NCBI GenBank assembly: GCA_009838465.1
Contig: VXRN01000023.1
Location: 355,007 to 388,719 of the forward strand
Length of the DNA stretch: 33,713 nt
Reading direction: 5' to 3'
From: Dehalococcoidia bacterium
Lineage (GTDB): Bacteria > Chloroflexota > Dehalococcoidia > Lucifugimonadales > UBA1123
The number at the start of each line of letters is the position of its first letter. Within the stretch, counting starts at the first letter, position 1. Positions 8,770 to 16,190 of the stretch are shown here, piece after piece. Below the pieces are notes generated by a model that was not told the origin of the DNA, made no database searches, and saw only the letters and a program-made list of their open reading frames with translations. The position numbers and the translations under genes were made by a program.

Positions 8770-8820
8770 GGATTGCCGAGCGGCGAGCCCTTCGGGGTTC
8801 CCGCTTTCGCGGGAATGACG
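8770..8820. repeat. Dispersed intergenic hairpin repeat, copy 1
   Basis: The core TTCCCGC-TTTC-GCGGGAA (8798-8815) is a perfect 7-bp hairpin. It is followed by TGACG and preceded by GGATTGCCGAG...GCGAGCCCTTC. It lies in the gap between the molybdenum hydroxylase gene and groEL. Related copies are at 13338, 24012 and 28206. Confidence 0.8.
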
Positions 8821-8832
8821 ATGGTGCTTGAT

Positions 8833-11130
8833 TTATTCGTAATCTTTGCTTCCGAGTGCCCTGACTATGTAGGCCGGGTTCATCGGCAACTGATCTACTC
8901 GGACGCCGGTGGCGTCGTTTATCGCGTTGGCGATGGCCGCAAGAGGCGGCACTATGTTGGCCTCGCCGACTCCGCGCACGCCGAAGGGGTGGCCGGGATT
9001 CGGCACTTCCACTATCACAGCGTCTATCATCGGAACGTCGAGGCTGGTGGGCATACGGTAGTCGAGCAGGGTGGCGTTGAGCATCTCGCCATCGTCGCTC
9101 ATGTAGTATTCTTCGTTGAGCGCCCAGCCGATTCCCTGAACAGCGCCGCCCTGTATCTGGCCTTCGACGTAGGAGGGATGGACTGCGGTCCCGACGTCCT
9201 GGAAGGCGGTGAACCTGAGAATTTCCACCTTGCCGGTTTCAGGATCCACTTCGAGGTCAACCAGGTTGGCGGCGTATGAACCGCCCACGCCTCTCATCGG
9301 GTTGACGCTGCCGCGCCCGACGACCGGGCCTCCGGTCGCATTGAGGTTTGGCGCTAGTTCCTTGAACGTCACGCTCAGTTCGGGGTCGGACTTGTGCCTG
9401 AGAACGGCGTCGTCATCGTACTCGACGTTGTCGCTGTCGGTTTCCCAGATAATCGCGGCCCGCTCGATGAGTTGCCTCTTGATGTCCTGGGCGGCCTCGT
9501 AAGCTGCCCATCCGGTCTTGTAGGCGACACCGCTGCCGCCCGTGTTGGACGTGTAACCAATTGAATCGGTGTCCATGACTTGTGGACTGACGTCGGTTAC
9601 CGGGATTCCGAGGACTTCGGCGAGCTGTTGAGCGACGGCGGGGCGTGAGCCTCCGATGTCCACCGAGCCTTCGTTGAGTGTGACCCTACCGTCCGGCATC
9701 ACTCCGGCCACGACGTTGGACGGGCCGGCGTTGTTACGCCAGAAGCCGAAGGCCAGGCCGCGACCCCTGAGCTTGCCGTCGGATTCGCCGAGCGGGGCTG
9801 AGTAGTGCGGGTGATTGCGGACAGTCTCGACGGTCTCGACCATGCCAATCCTGCCGTTCACTACCCCATCAACCCGGCGCGTTCCCTCTCTGGCGGCGTT
9901 GAGCATCCTGAACTCGGTAAGCTCGATGCCCAGCTTTTGACAGATTTCGTCAACAACCGTCTCGACTCCGAGGGCACCAAGCGGGGCGCCCGGAGCGCGG
10001 TAAGCTGTTGTCTTGGGCTTGTTGGTAACGACGTCGTAGCCGTCTATATGGACGTTTTCGATGTCGTAAGGGGAGAACATACAGGCCGTCGCGCCGCCTA
10101 TCGGGGAACCGGGATAAGCCCCGGCCTCGAAAGCCAGGTAGCCCTCGGCGGCGGTAATCTTTCCCTGGTTGGTCACACCTATCTTTACCCGGACGTGTGA
10201 GCCGGAAGTGGGGCCGGAGGCTTCCAGTACCTCGGCCCTGGTCATGTACATCTTCACCGGCGCCCCGGACTTACGGGAGAGAACTGCGGCCACAGGCTGT
10301 AAATAGCTGGCGAGCTTTCCGCCGAATCCGCCACCAATCTCCAACGGAACGATCTTGATTTGAGACACGGGCAAGCCGAGAACGGTCGAGGTCGTGTCTC
10401 GCACACCAAAGTGTCCCTGGCTGGAGCACCAGATGGTGACCTTGCCGTCGGAATTCCAGTCCGCTGTGGCGTTCTGGGGTTCGATATATCCCTGGTGGAC
10501 GGACTTGGTCCTGAATTCACGCTCGACAACCAGGTCAGCCTGATCGAATCCATCGGCGATGTCGCCGAGTACGAACTGCTGGTGGCTCGCGATGTTGGTG
10601 CCAGTGGGTGTGTCGTCACCGAGGCTGGCGGTGGTCATGTGGTCGTGCAGAATCGCGGCGTCGGATGCGAGCGCGGACTCCACGTCGGTCACCGGGGGCA
10701 GGGGTTCGTATTCCACGTCCATCAGATCGAGCGCCTCCTCGGCGGCGTGGGGCGAGGCAGCGGCGACCGCGGCTATCGCGTGTCCTTTGTAGAGTGCCTT
10801 GTCAGAGGCGAGAATGTTGTCCCGGATGTACTTCATGCTGGTGTAAACGTCCTCGCCGACTTCTTCGATTCGGTCTTCGACATTGGCGAGGTCTTTGTAA
10901 GTAGAAACCGCTTTGACATCCGGGTGAGCCTCTGCTTTGGAGGTGTCTATTGACTTGATCCTCGCGTGGGCGTAAGGGCTGCGGAGCACCTTGCCCCAGA
11001 GCATACCGGGAAGATTGAGGTCGGTCCCGTAAACGGCTTTTCCGGTTACCTTGTCGGCGCCGTCGTGGCGGATCGGTCGCGTTCCAACGACTTTGTATTC
11101 CGGCTTTGCCGGGGCTGCATCAGTAGTCAT
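8833..11130 (-). CDS. Xanthine dehydrogenase-family molybdopterin-binding large subunit, no partner subunits nearby
   Basis: The 765-residue protein is of the aldehyde oxidase/xanthine dehydrogenase/CoxL large-subunit type, which binds the molybdenum cofactor and hydroxylates aldehydes, purines or aromatic substrates. It begins with the standard ah-domain start (GTRPIRHDGADKVTGKAVYG), has the Moco loop GGGFGGK (about 266-272) and AYRAPGAP, and ends with GVRGVGEANIVPP, which contains the expected active-site Glu. The FAD (CoxM) and 2Fe-2S (CoxS) subunits that normally accompany it are absent on both sides. The substrate cannot be deduced. A longer frame opens at 11163, but the ATG at 11130 is preceded by AAGGTGG about 10 nt upstream and starts the protein sensibly. 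It lies 135 bp downstream of the nucleosidase gene, possibly in the same transcript. Confidence 0.88.
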   Translation of the reverse strand: MTTDAAPAKPEYKVVGTRPIRHDGADKVTGKAVYGTDLNLPGMLWGKVLRSPYAHARIKSIDTSKAEAHPDVKAVSTYKDLANVEDRIEEVGEDVYTSMKYIRDNILASDKALYKGHAIAAVAAASPHAAEEALDLMDVEYEPLPPVTDVESALASDAAILHDHMTTASLGDDTPTGTNIASHQQFVLGDIADGFDQADLVVEREFRTKSVHQGYIEPQNATADWNSDGKVTIWCSSQGHFGVRDTTSTVLGLPVSQIKIVPLEIGGGFGGKLASYLQPVAAVLSRKSGAPVKMYMTRAEVLEASGPTSGSHVRVKIGVTNQGKITAAEGYLAFEAGAYPGSPIGGATACMFSPYDIENVHIDGYDVVTNKPKTTAYRAPGAPLGALGVETVVDEICQKLGIELTEFRMLNAAREGTRRVDGVVNGRIGMVETVETVRNHPHYSAPLGESDGKLRGRGLAFGFWRNNAGPSNVVAGVMPDGRVTLNEGSVDIGGSRPAVAQQLAEVLGIPVTDVSPQVMDTDSIGYTSNTGGSGVAYKTGWAAYEAAQDIKRQLIERAAIIWETDSDNVEYDDDAVLRHKSDPELSVTFKELAPNLNATGGPVVGRGSVNPMRGVGGSYAANLVDLEVDPETGKVEILRFTAFQDVGTAVHPSYVEGQIQGGAVQGIGWALNEEYYMSDDGEMLNATLLDYRMPTSLDVPMIDAVIVEVPNPGHPFGVRGVGEANIVPPLAAIANAINDATGVRVDQLPMNPAYIVRALGSKDYE

Positions 11131-11185
11131 AGAGGCTCTAAACCACCTTCTCTCAGTGTACATCCAGATGTATCCGGGCGTTTAC

Positions 11186-11282
11186 GACTCACGAAAGCCA
11201 TTTTACCATCTTTGGCGTGGCTACTGCACCAGCAGATTGCCGATGCCAGGTGTCTATGCGTTCATTCAGGACTCACGAAAGC
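11186..11282. repeat. Pair of 13-bp direct repeats flanking the nucleosidase stop codon
   Basis: GACTCACGAAAGC occurs at 11186-11198 and again at 11270-11282. The second copy encodes the last residues (CFRES) of the nucleosidase-like protein. The first copy lies in the intergenic gap and would read the same residues before a TAA. It may be a trace of a small duplication. Confidence 0.6.
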
Positions 11283-11943
11283 AGGTCATCAGTCTTGCGA
11301 GGTTGCTCATCGCCACTGGCGTGTTCTCCCGGAAGTCCGTCTGAGAGTCTTCATCGGCGAGGTCGCTGACGCAGCGGACTTCTACGTATGGGACGCCCGC
11401 GAAATTGCACGCCTTCGCTCCGCCCGCGCCTTCCCAGGCCGCGACTATCCCTCCGGTCTTGTCAATCAGTTCGCGAGCCCTGGCAGTGGAGTCAATCCCC
11501 TCGTCGCCGGAGGCTATGGGGCCGCAAACGACAGAGATGTCGAGGGGGAGGGAAGTCTGGGCCGACTTGAACGTGGTGAGAAGCGACCGGTCGCTCACGA
11601 ACCTTGGAATCGGCCCCTCGGTGAGCTTGCGGTTGAAGTCGTGCTCTACGGTTTCGGTTGCGACAACGATGTCTCCGATGGCGAGGTCGGGGGTGAGAGC
11701 GCCGCAGGTTCCAAGGCAAATTACACCATTTAGCGGTGGGCCGCGCTCTATCAGGTGAAGCGTTCTCACCGCGAAATCCACCTTGCCGAGACCGCCCTGG
11801 GCTACGATCAATCGCCCGTCCCAGTATGAGAGGCAGGGGATTCTTCCAATGGTCGTAGGCGCGCCGCGATGACCGAGCGATTCCATTGCGTTGACGAACG
11901 ATTCGTGTTCGCCTGTGGTCGGAATGAGGGCCGCGACAGTCAA
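11266..11943 (-). CDS. Nucleoside phosphorylase/MTAN-like protein
   Basis: This belongs to the purine nucleoside phosphorylase/MTA-SAH nucleosidase superfamily (about 225 residues). It shows the ribose and base region GGLGKVDFAVRTLHLIERG, the LAIGDIVVATETVEHDFN segment, and the C-terminal VRCVSDLADED with the Asp used in catalysis. The usual MESAA signature is replaced by WEGAGG, keeping the Glu but not the Met and Ala. The exact reaction (MTA/SAH, futalosine or another nucleoside) is therefore unclear. The long frame runs to 12147, but residues encoded above 11943 are Arg-rich shadow of the deacetylase gene. The chosen start is TTG at 11943, which overlaps the deacetylase stop as TTGA and has GGAG about 8 nt upstream. 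The two genes are thus translationally coupled. Confidence 0.75.
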   Translation of the reverse strand: MTVAALIPTTGEHESFVNAMESLGHRGAPTTIGRIPCLSYWDGRLIVAQGGLGKVDFAVRTLHLIERGPPLNGVICLGTCGALTPDLAIGDIVVATETVEHDFNRKLTEGPIPRFVSDRSLLTTFKSAQTSLPLDISVVCGPIASGDEGIDSTARARELIDKTGGIVAAWEGAGGAKACNFAGVPYVEVRCVSDLADEDSQTDFRENTPVAMSNLARLMTCFRES

Positions 11944-12770
11944 GAGCTTACTCCGTCGGAAGCGCTTACGGCCCACTGTCGCGCTACGTCGAGAGCGCGG
12001 GCGAATTCGACTCCCGGAAACTCGTTGATGTACTGGATTAGGCGTTCCAACATTCGCAGCCGTCCCGGACGGCCTATGACGTATGGGTGCATGGTCAGGA
12101 TGAACGCGCGCCCGTAGTGGTACGCACCCTCGAAGCCGGAGGACCATACGTCGTAAACGTGGGCCGGACTCGCCATCGGGAAACGCGGTCCAAGCGAGGG
12201 CGCGTAGGTGAAGTAGGGCGCATCGTCCAGTTCCCAGTGGACGGGTATTTCGACGATGGAGCGGTTATCCACGTTTACGATGTACGGGATGTCGTCTCCC
12301 ATGAGGCTGGAGTCATACACGAAATCGCGGTCGGCGAGCAGTTCAAGCGAATGCTCACTGAGTTCCCAGCTTGGTGAGCGGTATCCGGCGGGTGCCTCGC
12401 CGGTGAGTCCGGCGAGTATCTCGATACCCCTGTCCAGGACGTCGGCTTCCTGGTCGCGGGTAAGAGTGGCGGGCGGCTCGTGCATATAGCCGTGGTGAGC
12501 TATCTCGTGGCCGCGCGCGTGAATATCTCTGACGAGATCAGGATGAGTCTCGGCCACATAACCGGGTATGTAGAAACTGGCGGGCAGCCCGTACCGGCCC
12601 AACAGGTCGAGTATGCGGGGCGCGGCGACGGAGGGGCCGTACTCTCGCGCGGACATGAGGCTGGGCAGGTTGGCTGAGGCGGGGTCACGGTTGATGGCGC
12701 CGGACACGCCGTCTATGTCGAAACCGAGCATCACCACGCATCTCGTTTCGCCGGGCCATATTCCGCTCAT
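11940..12770 (-). CDS. Polysaccharide deacetylase (NodB-homology) family protein
   Basis: A 276-residue carbohydrate esterase 4-type protein. Motif 1 is MLGFDIDG, with the metal-binding Asp. Motif 2 is HEIAHHGYMHE, with the two His of H-x(3)-H. Motif 3 is YRSPSWE. Near the C-terminus, ILTMHPYVIGRPGRL supplies the final His. No signal peptide or membrane helix is seen, so it is likely cytoplasmic, like the PuuE/allantoinase-like subgroup, where substrates are small amides rather than wall polymers; that assignment is inference. The ATG at 12770 is chosen because GGAGG (12775-12779) lies 5 nt upstream; the ATG at 12782 would include this site. It is followed by the coupled nucleosidase gene, hinting at nucleobase or amide catabolism. 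Confidence 0.82.
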   Translation of the reverse strand: MSGIWPGETRCVVMLGFDIDGVSGAINRDPASANLPSLMSAREYGPSVAAPRILDLLGRYGLPASFYIPGYVAETHPDLVRDIHARGHEIAHHGYMHEPPATLTRDQEADVLDRGIEILAGLTGEAPAGYRSPSWELSEHSLELLADRDFVYDSSLMGDDIPYIVNVDNRSIVEIPVHWELDDAPYFTYAPSLGPRFPMASPAHVYDVWSSGFEGAYHYGRAFILTMHPYVIGRPGRLRMLERLIQYINEFPGVEFARALDVARQWAVSASDGVSS

Positions 12771-12782
12771 GTATGCCTCCAT

Positions 12783-13337
12783 TCGTCGTTAGTTGTGAGT
12801 TCTTAGATACCCCCGGTTATTGTAGCATCGTCAGGGCGGGTCGGGGATTTGGGTTGAATTCGAGGACGGGGTTTTCATAGACAGGGCTGACATCGTTCCG
12901 GGGGACGGATTCGCCTGGTCATATACTTTGGTTTATAAAGCCACAGGTGGGAACAGGTGGCTCGGCTGGTGGGCAACAGGTGGAAAAGTCACCTGAGATC
13001 GCCTGAGTTTAGCTACATAAAAACTTTTCCGCCCCTCCGATTTTGGGCCAGTATAACTTGGTACTTATGTATGTCGAAGCTCAGAATCATCGTGGGCACG
13101 CTCCGCAGTTAGTTTGTATGTTCGTATCATAGCGCATTGAGGGATCAATGTGTAGTCCTATGAGCAACTAGATAGGGCCTTTTCAAAGTCAGCACAATAC
13201 CCGATTCGACCTCACCTCCCTCCTGGATTTCCGCTTTCGGAGGCTTTTGCGTAACCTGGTTCAAATTCGATTTGAATAACTCACAGGGTGTGTAGATTCG
13301 TGACTTCATAGCCGCTCGCACCATCCACTCCACCCCT
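12783..13337. other. Gene-poor interval with a CAGGTG site cluster
   Basis: No convincing gene is seen here. The stretch contains three ACAGGTGG copies (12943, 12953, 12976) and one inverted CACCTG (12990). There is also a weak hairpin, CCTCC/GGAGG near 13218-13243, with TTTT after it. The only long frame (minus strand, 13145-13456) runs through a dispersed repeat and looks spurious. Base composition is visibly more AT-rich than in the neighbouring genes. Confidence 0.6.
12943..12995. promoter_or_regulatory. Cluster of CAGGTG motifs, possible operator
   Basis: ACAGGTGG occurs at 12943-12950, 12953-12960 and 12976-12983, and its inverse core CACCTG is at 12990-12995. The first two copies are 10 bp apart, one helical turn. 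The cluster lies about 170-220 bp upstream of the deacetylase start. A regulator-binding role is inferred from spacing alone. Confidence 0.35.
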
Positions 13338-13388
13338 GGATTGCCGAGCTGCGAGCCCTTCAGGGTTCCCTCTTTCGCGGGAATGACG
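13338..13388. repeat. Dispersed intergenic hairpin repeat, copy 2 (degenerate)
   Basis: It shares GGATTGCCGAG, GCGAGCCCTTC and TTTCGCGGGAATGACG with copy 1. Its left arm reads TTCCCTC, so the hairpin has one mismatch. Confidence 0.75.
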
Positions 13389-13473
13389 GTCCAGAGTCCT
13401 AGATCAGCTTTGCAAAGTCCCTGACAAACGGGGAAGACTTCGGATGTCATACCCATGGGATGCTACGAACTCA

Positions 13474-13499
13474 GGGGTATATACATACCCCGCGCGGGG
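13474..13499. promoter_or_regulatory. Overlapping palindromes before the hydrolase promoter
   Basis: GGGGTAT (13474-13480) pairs with ATACCCC (13485-13491) around ATAC. The right arm overlaps the 12-bp perfect palindrome CCCCGCGCGGGG (13488-13499). A consensus -10 hexamer follows 20 bp later. The arrangement suits an operator, but no regulator is known. Confidence 0.35.
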
Positions 13500-13519
13500 C
13501 GGACAGGGGGCTGCTGCTG

Positions 13520-13525
13520 TATAAT
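13520..13525 (+). promoter_or_regulatory. Consensus -10 hexamer TATAAT
   Basis: A perfect TATAAT at 13520-13525 lies 60-120 bp before the possible hydrolase starts. The expected -35 position is GC-rich and shows no TTGACA-like hexamer. Confidence 0.4.
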
Positions 13526-13641
13526 CGGCGCGGTCTGAACATTTCTACGAAAACCTTCCCAGTTTCCATGAAGGAATTCCCGCCCTGATATTCGCCGCGC
13601 TCGCAATAGCCCTTTTCGCTCTCGTCGCGCTCTACCTGCTC

Positions 13642-14481
13642 GTGTCGTACCTGATAGCGTCCGGCATGACGCGGGTGGGGAAGGCCGAGTTTCAGGACAG
13701 CCCGTCGGACTACGGGGCAGAGTTCGAGAGCGTCCGGTTCCTGTCTCGGCGCGGAGACGTGACGCTGGACGGCTGGCATCTGCGTGGACGTGAGGGAATG
13801 CCCACCCTCATCTTCTGCCACGGAATCGAGGTGGGCAGAACGGGGGACGGCCTGACGGAGTTGGCGGCAACGCTCAATCGACGGGGATTCGGGGTTCTCC
13901 AGTTCGATTTCCGCGGGCATGGAGCTTCAGAAGGGTACAGGGTATCGTCGGGCTGGCATGAGCGCATGGACGTGCTGGGAGCTTATGACCATCTGATTTC
14001 GCAGAGCGTGTCGTCGGACCAAATCGGTCTTCATGGCGTCTCGATGGGGGCCGGGGCTGTATGTTTGGCCGCCGCCGAGGAGCGCGGGATTCGCGCACTG
14101 TCGCTGGATACTCCGTATGCGGCGGCGTCAGAACTGCTTATGAGCGAGACGCGGTTCAGGACAGGGCTTCCCAAGTGGTTCGCGGCGATTTTCATCGTAG
14201 GAGCGGCGACCCTGGGGTACTTTCTCTACGAGATAAAGGTGGATGATATGAGGCCGGAGCGCGCGGTGTCGAAACTTGCCTATCCCGTGTTGGTGATTCA
14301 TGGGACTGAAGACAGTCGAATACCGCCTGAACATAGCCGAAGGGTCTTCGACGCTTCAGCGGAGGGAAGCCGCCTGTGGGTCGTCGAGGGTGTCGGACAC
14401 GCGGAGTCGTTCGTCGAGAATAAGGCGGAGTATGCGGAGAGGGTTGCCGAGTATTTCCTATCCAGACTGCGCTCCGAGTAG
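13642..14481 (+). CDS. Alpha/beta hydrolase, probably membrane-anchored; N-terminus uncertain
   Basis: The fold is an alpha/beta hydrolase. FCHGIEVGRTGDG is the oxyanion region, LHGVSMGAGAV holds the nucleophile Ser (G-x-S-x-G), HGTEDSRIP the acid Asp and GVGHAESF the His. The substrate is unknown. The listed start is a GTG at 13642 with no Shine-Dalgarno. The frame stays open upstream to a stop at 13522 and encodes a strong membrane helix (LIFAALAIALFALVALYLL), so the natural protein probably begins near 13568-13585. The only ATG there (13568) is out of frame by one base, and a CTG at 13585 has AAGGA 9 nt upstream. Either a non-AUG start or a one-base deletion in the run of C at 13579-13581 is likely. 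The 3' end overlaps proS by 24 bp, tail to tail. Confidence 0.75.
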   Translation: MSYLIASGMTRVGKAEFQDSPSDYGAEFESVRFLSRRGDVTLDGWHLRGREGMPTLIFCHGIEVGRTGDGLTELAATLNRRGFGVLQFDFRGHGASEGYRVSSGWHERMDVLGAYDHLISQSVSSDQIGLHGVSMGAGAVCLAAAEERGIRALSLDTPYAAASELLMSETRFRTGLPKWFAAIFIVGAATLGYFLYEIKVDDMRPERAVSKLAYPVLVIHGTEDSRIPPEHSRRVFDASAEGSRLWVVEGVGHAESFVENKAEYAERVAEYFLSRLRSE

Positions 14482-16164
14482 CTCCTTCACACGCTCAACC
14501 GCCCTATCCATAGTGACTGTCTCGGCCTCCGACGAATTTCGCTTCTTAATCTCAACAACGCCTTGATTCAGGTTGCGTCTGCTCACGACGACCCGGACGG
14601 GCAGCCCGATGAGGTCGGCGTCGTTGAATTTGACGCCCGGCGATTCGTCTCTGTCATCGTACAGCACGGACAGTCCAGCCCCGCTCAGTTCGTCGTAGAG
14701 CGAATCGGCGGCCTCAGTCACCTCCGGCACGTTGGTGTTGAGTCCGACAAGGTGGACGTCGTAAGGGGCAATTGGTGTGGGGAAGACGATGCCGTTGTCG
14801 TCGTGATTCTGCTCGATTGCGGCGGCAAGCAGTCGGCCGACTCCGATTCCGTAGCATCCCATGATTATCATGTGAGGCTTGCCATCGCTGTCGCGATACT
14901 GGGCGTCCAACTTCTCGCTGTATCGGGTGCCGAGCTTGAAGACGTGACCGACTTCGATCCCGCGACGAGCGACGAGCGTTACATCGCACTTGGTGCATTG
15001 GCAGCCCTCGCTCGCCAAGGCAATGTCGGTCACCAGACTCGGCTTGAAGTCGCGCCCTACGTTGGCGTTTAGCAGGTGGTAGTCGTCCTTGTTCGCGCCG
15101 ACGGCGAAGTTGGATCCCAGCTGGATGGAATCGTCGGCGACCGTTCTGACATCCAGGCCGACTGGCGACGCTGATCCCGCGACGATTCCTGCCGCCGCGA
15201 CCTCTGCCGGTGCGGCCAGGCGCAACTCCGTGGGATTACCCAGCGCGTTGCTCAGCTTTATCTCGTTGACTTCCAGGTCGCCCCGTATGACCACGAAAAT
15301 CAGCTCGCCGTCAACTATATAGAACACGGCCTTGATGGTCTTGCCCTGCGGTATTCCCAGGAAATCGCAGAGCTCGTTAATAGTTCTGACGCCCGGGCTG
15401 TGTACTTCCTCGAGTGGCAGCGGGTCTTCGATGGGCATGGACGGCTTGGCGAACTCGGCCTTCTCGGCGTTGGCGGCGTATTCGCAACTCTCGCATAAGA
15501 TGATGGTATCCTCGCCGCCGTCGGCGAGCAGGATGAACTCTTGAGAGTCCTTGCCGCCGATGGCGCCGGAGTCGGCGTCAACGATGATGGGGTCCAAGCC
15601 GCAACGCGCGAATATCTTTTTGTAGGCGCGCACCATAGCGTCGTAGCTTTGGTCGAGGCTGTCTTCGTCAGGGTCGAAGCTGTATGCGTCCTTCATGTCG
15701 AATTCTCGCACGCGGATTAGTCCGGCGCGCGGTCGGGGTTCGTCGCGGAACTTAGTCTGAATCTGGTAGAGGATGACCGGCAGGTCACGGTAGCTCAGGA
15801 CGTTGGCCTTGACGATGTTGGTAAGCAGTTCCTCGCAGGTGGGGGCGAGCGCGAGCAGGCGGTCTCGGCGGTCGGTGAGCCGCATCATGTCCGGGCCGTA
15901 GGACTCGTCTCGGCCCGACTGACGCCATATTTCTATCGGTTGGAGCTTGGACAGGTGGAGTTCCTGCCCGCCTTCGGCGTCCATCTCCTCGCGGATTATC
16001 TCTTCTATCTTCCTGATGGAACGCCATGCGAGAGGCAGGTAGTTGTACACACCCATCATCGTCTGGTGTATCATGCCCGCCCGCAGCATCAGCTTATGGC
16101 TGGCTAGTTCGGCTTCGGCGGGGTCATCTCGCAGTGTCTTGCCGAATGCCCTGGACATTTTCAT
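14458..16164 (-). CDS. proS: Prolyl-tRNA synthetase (bacterial type, with editing domain)
   Basis: This class II enzyme charges tRNA-Pro. The 568-residue length matches the bacterial type (about 570). It begins with the catalytic part (YNYLPLAWRSIRKIEEIIREEM). Motif 2 is TKFRDEPRPRAGLIRVREF with DMKDAYSFD after it, motif 3 is MGCYGIGVGRLLAA, and a C-terminal anticodon-binding domain follows (VHLVGLNTNVPEVTEAAD onward). The central insertion contains ELIFVVIRGDLEVNEIKLSNAL, typical of the YbaK-like editing domain that removes mischarged Ala. The ATG at 16164 has AGAGGA 8 nt upstream. It is the last gene of the dxr-rseP-ispG-proS run, 26 bp after ispG. Confidence 0.95.
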   Translation of the reverse strand: MKMSRAFGKTLRDDPAEAELASHKLMLRAGMIHQTMMGVYNYLPLAWRSIRKIEEIIREEMDAEGGQELHLSKLQPIEIWRQSGRDESYGPDMMRLTDRRDRLLALAPTCEELLTNIVKANVLSYRDLPVILYQIQTKFRDEPRPRAGLIRVREFDMKDAYSFDPDEDSLDQSYDAMVRAYKKIFARCGLDPIIVDADSGAIGGKDSQEFILLADGGEDTIILCESCEYAANAEKAEFAKPSMPIEDPLPLEEVHSPGVRTINELCDFLGIPQGKTIKAVFYIVDGELIFVVIRGDLEVNEIKLSNALGNPTELRLAAPAEVAAAGIVAGSASPVGLDVRTVADDSIQLGSNFAVGANKDDYHLLNANVGRDFKPSLVTDIALASEGCQCTKCDVTLVARRGIEVGHVFKLGTRYSEKLDAQYRDSDGKPHMIIMGCYGIGVGRLLAAAIEQNHDDNGIVFPTPIAPYDVHLVGLNTNVPEVTEAADSLYDELSGAGLSVLYDDRDESPGVKFNDADLIGLPVRVVVSRRNLNQGVVEIKKRNSSEAETVTMDRAVERVKELLGAQSG

Positions 16165-16190
16165 AGCTTAATTCCTCTTCGTCTAGAGAT

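Noticed and set aside
11944..12147. N-terminal extension of the nucleosidase-like protein
   Set aside because: The extra 68 residues are Arg/Pro-rich shadow of the deacetylase gene; the coupled TTG start fits better.
13145..13456. 103-residue minus-strand ORF in the gene-poor interval
   Set aside because: Part of it is the translation of the dispersed hairpin repeat (VIPAKEGTLKGSQLGNPGVE), a common false gene call.
14458..14481. 24-bp tail-to-tail overlap of the hydrolase gene and proS
   Set aside because: Ordinary convergent overlap in a compact genome.
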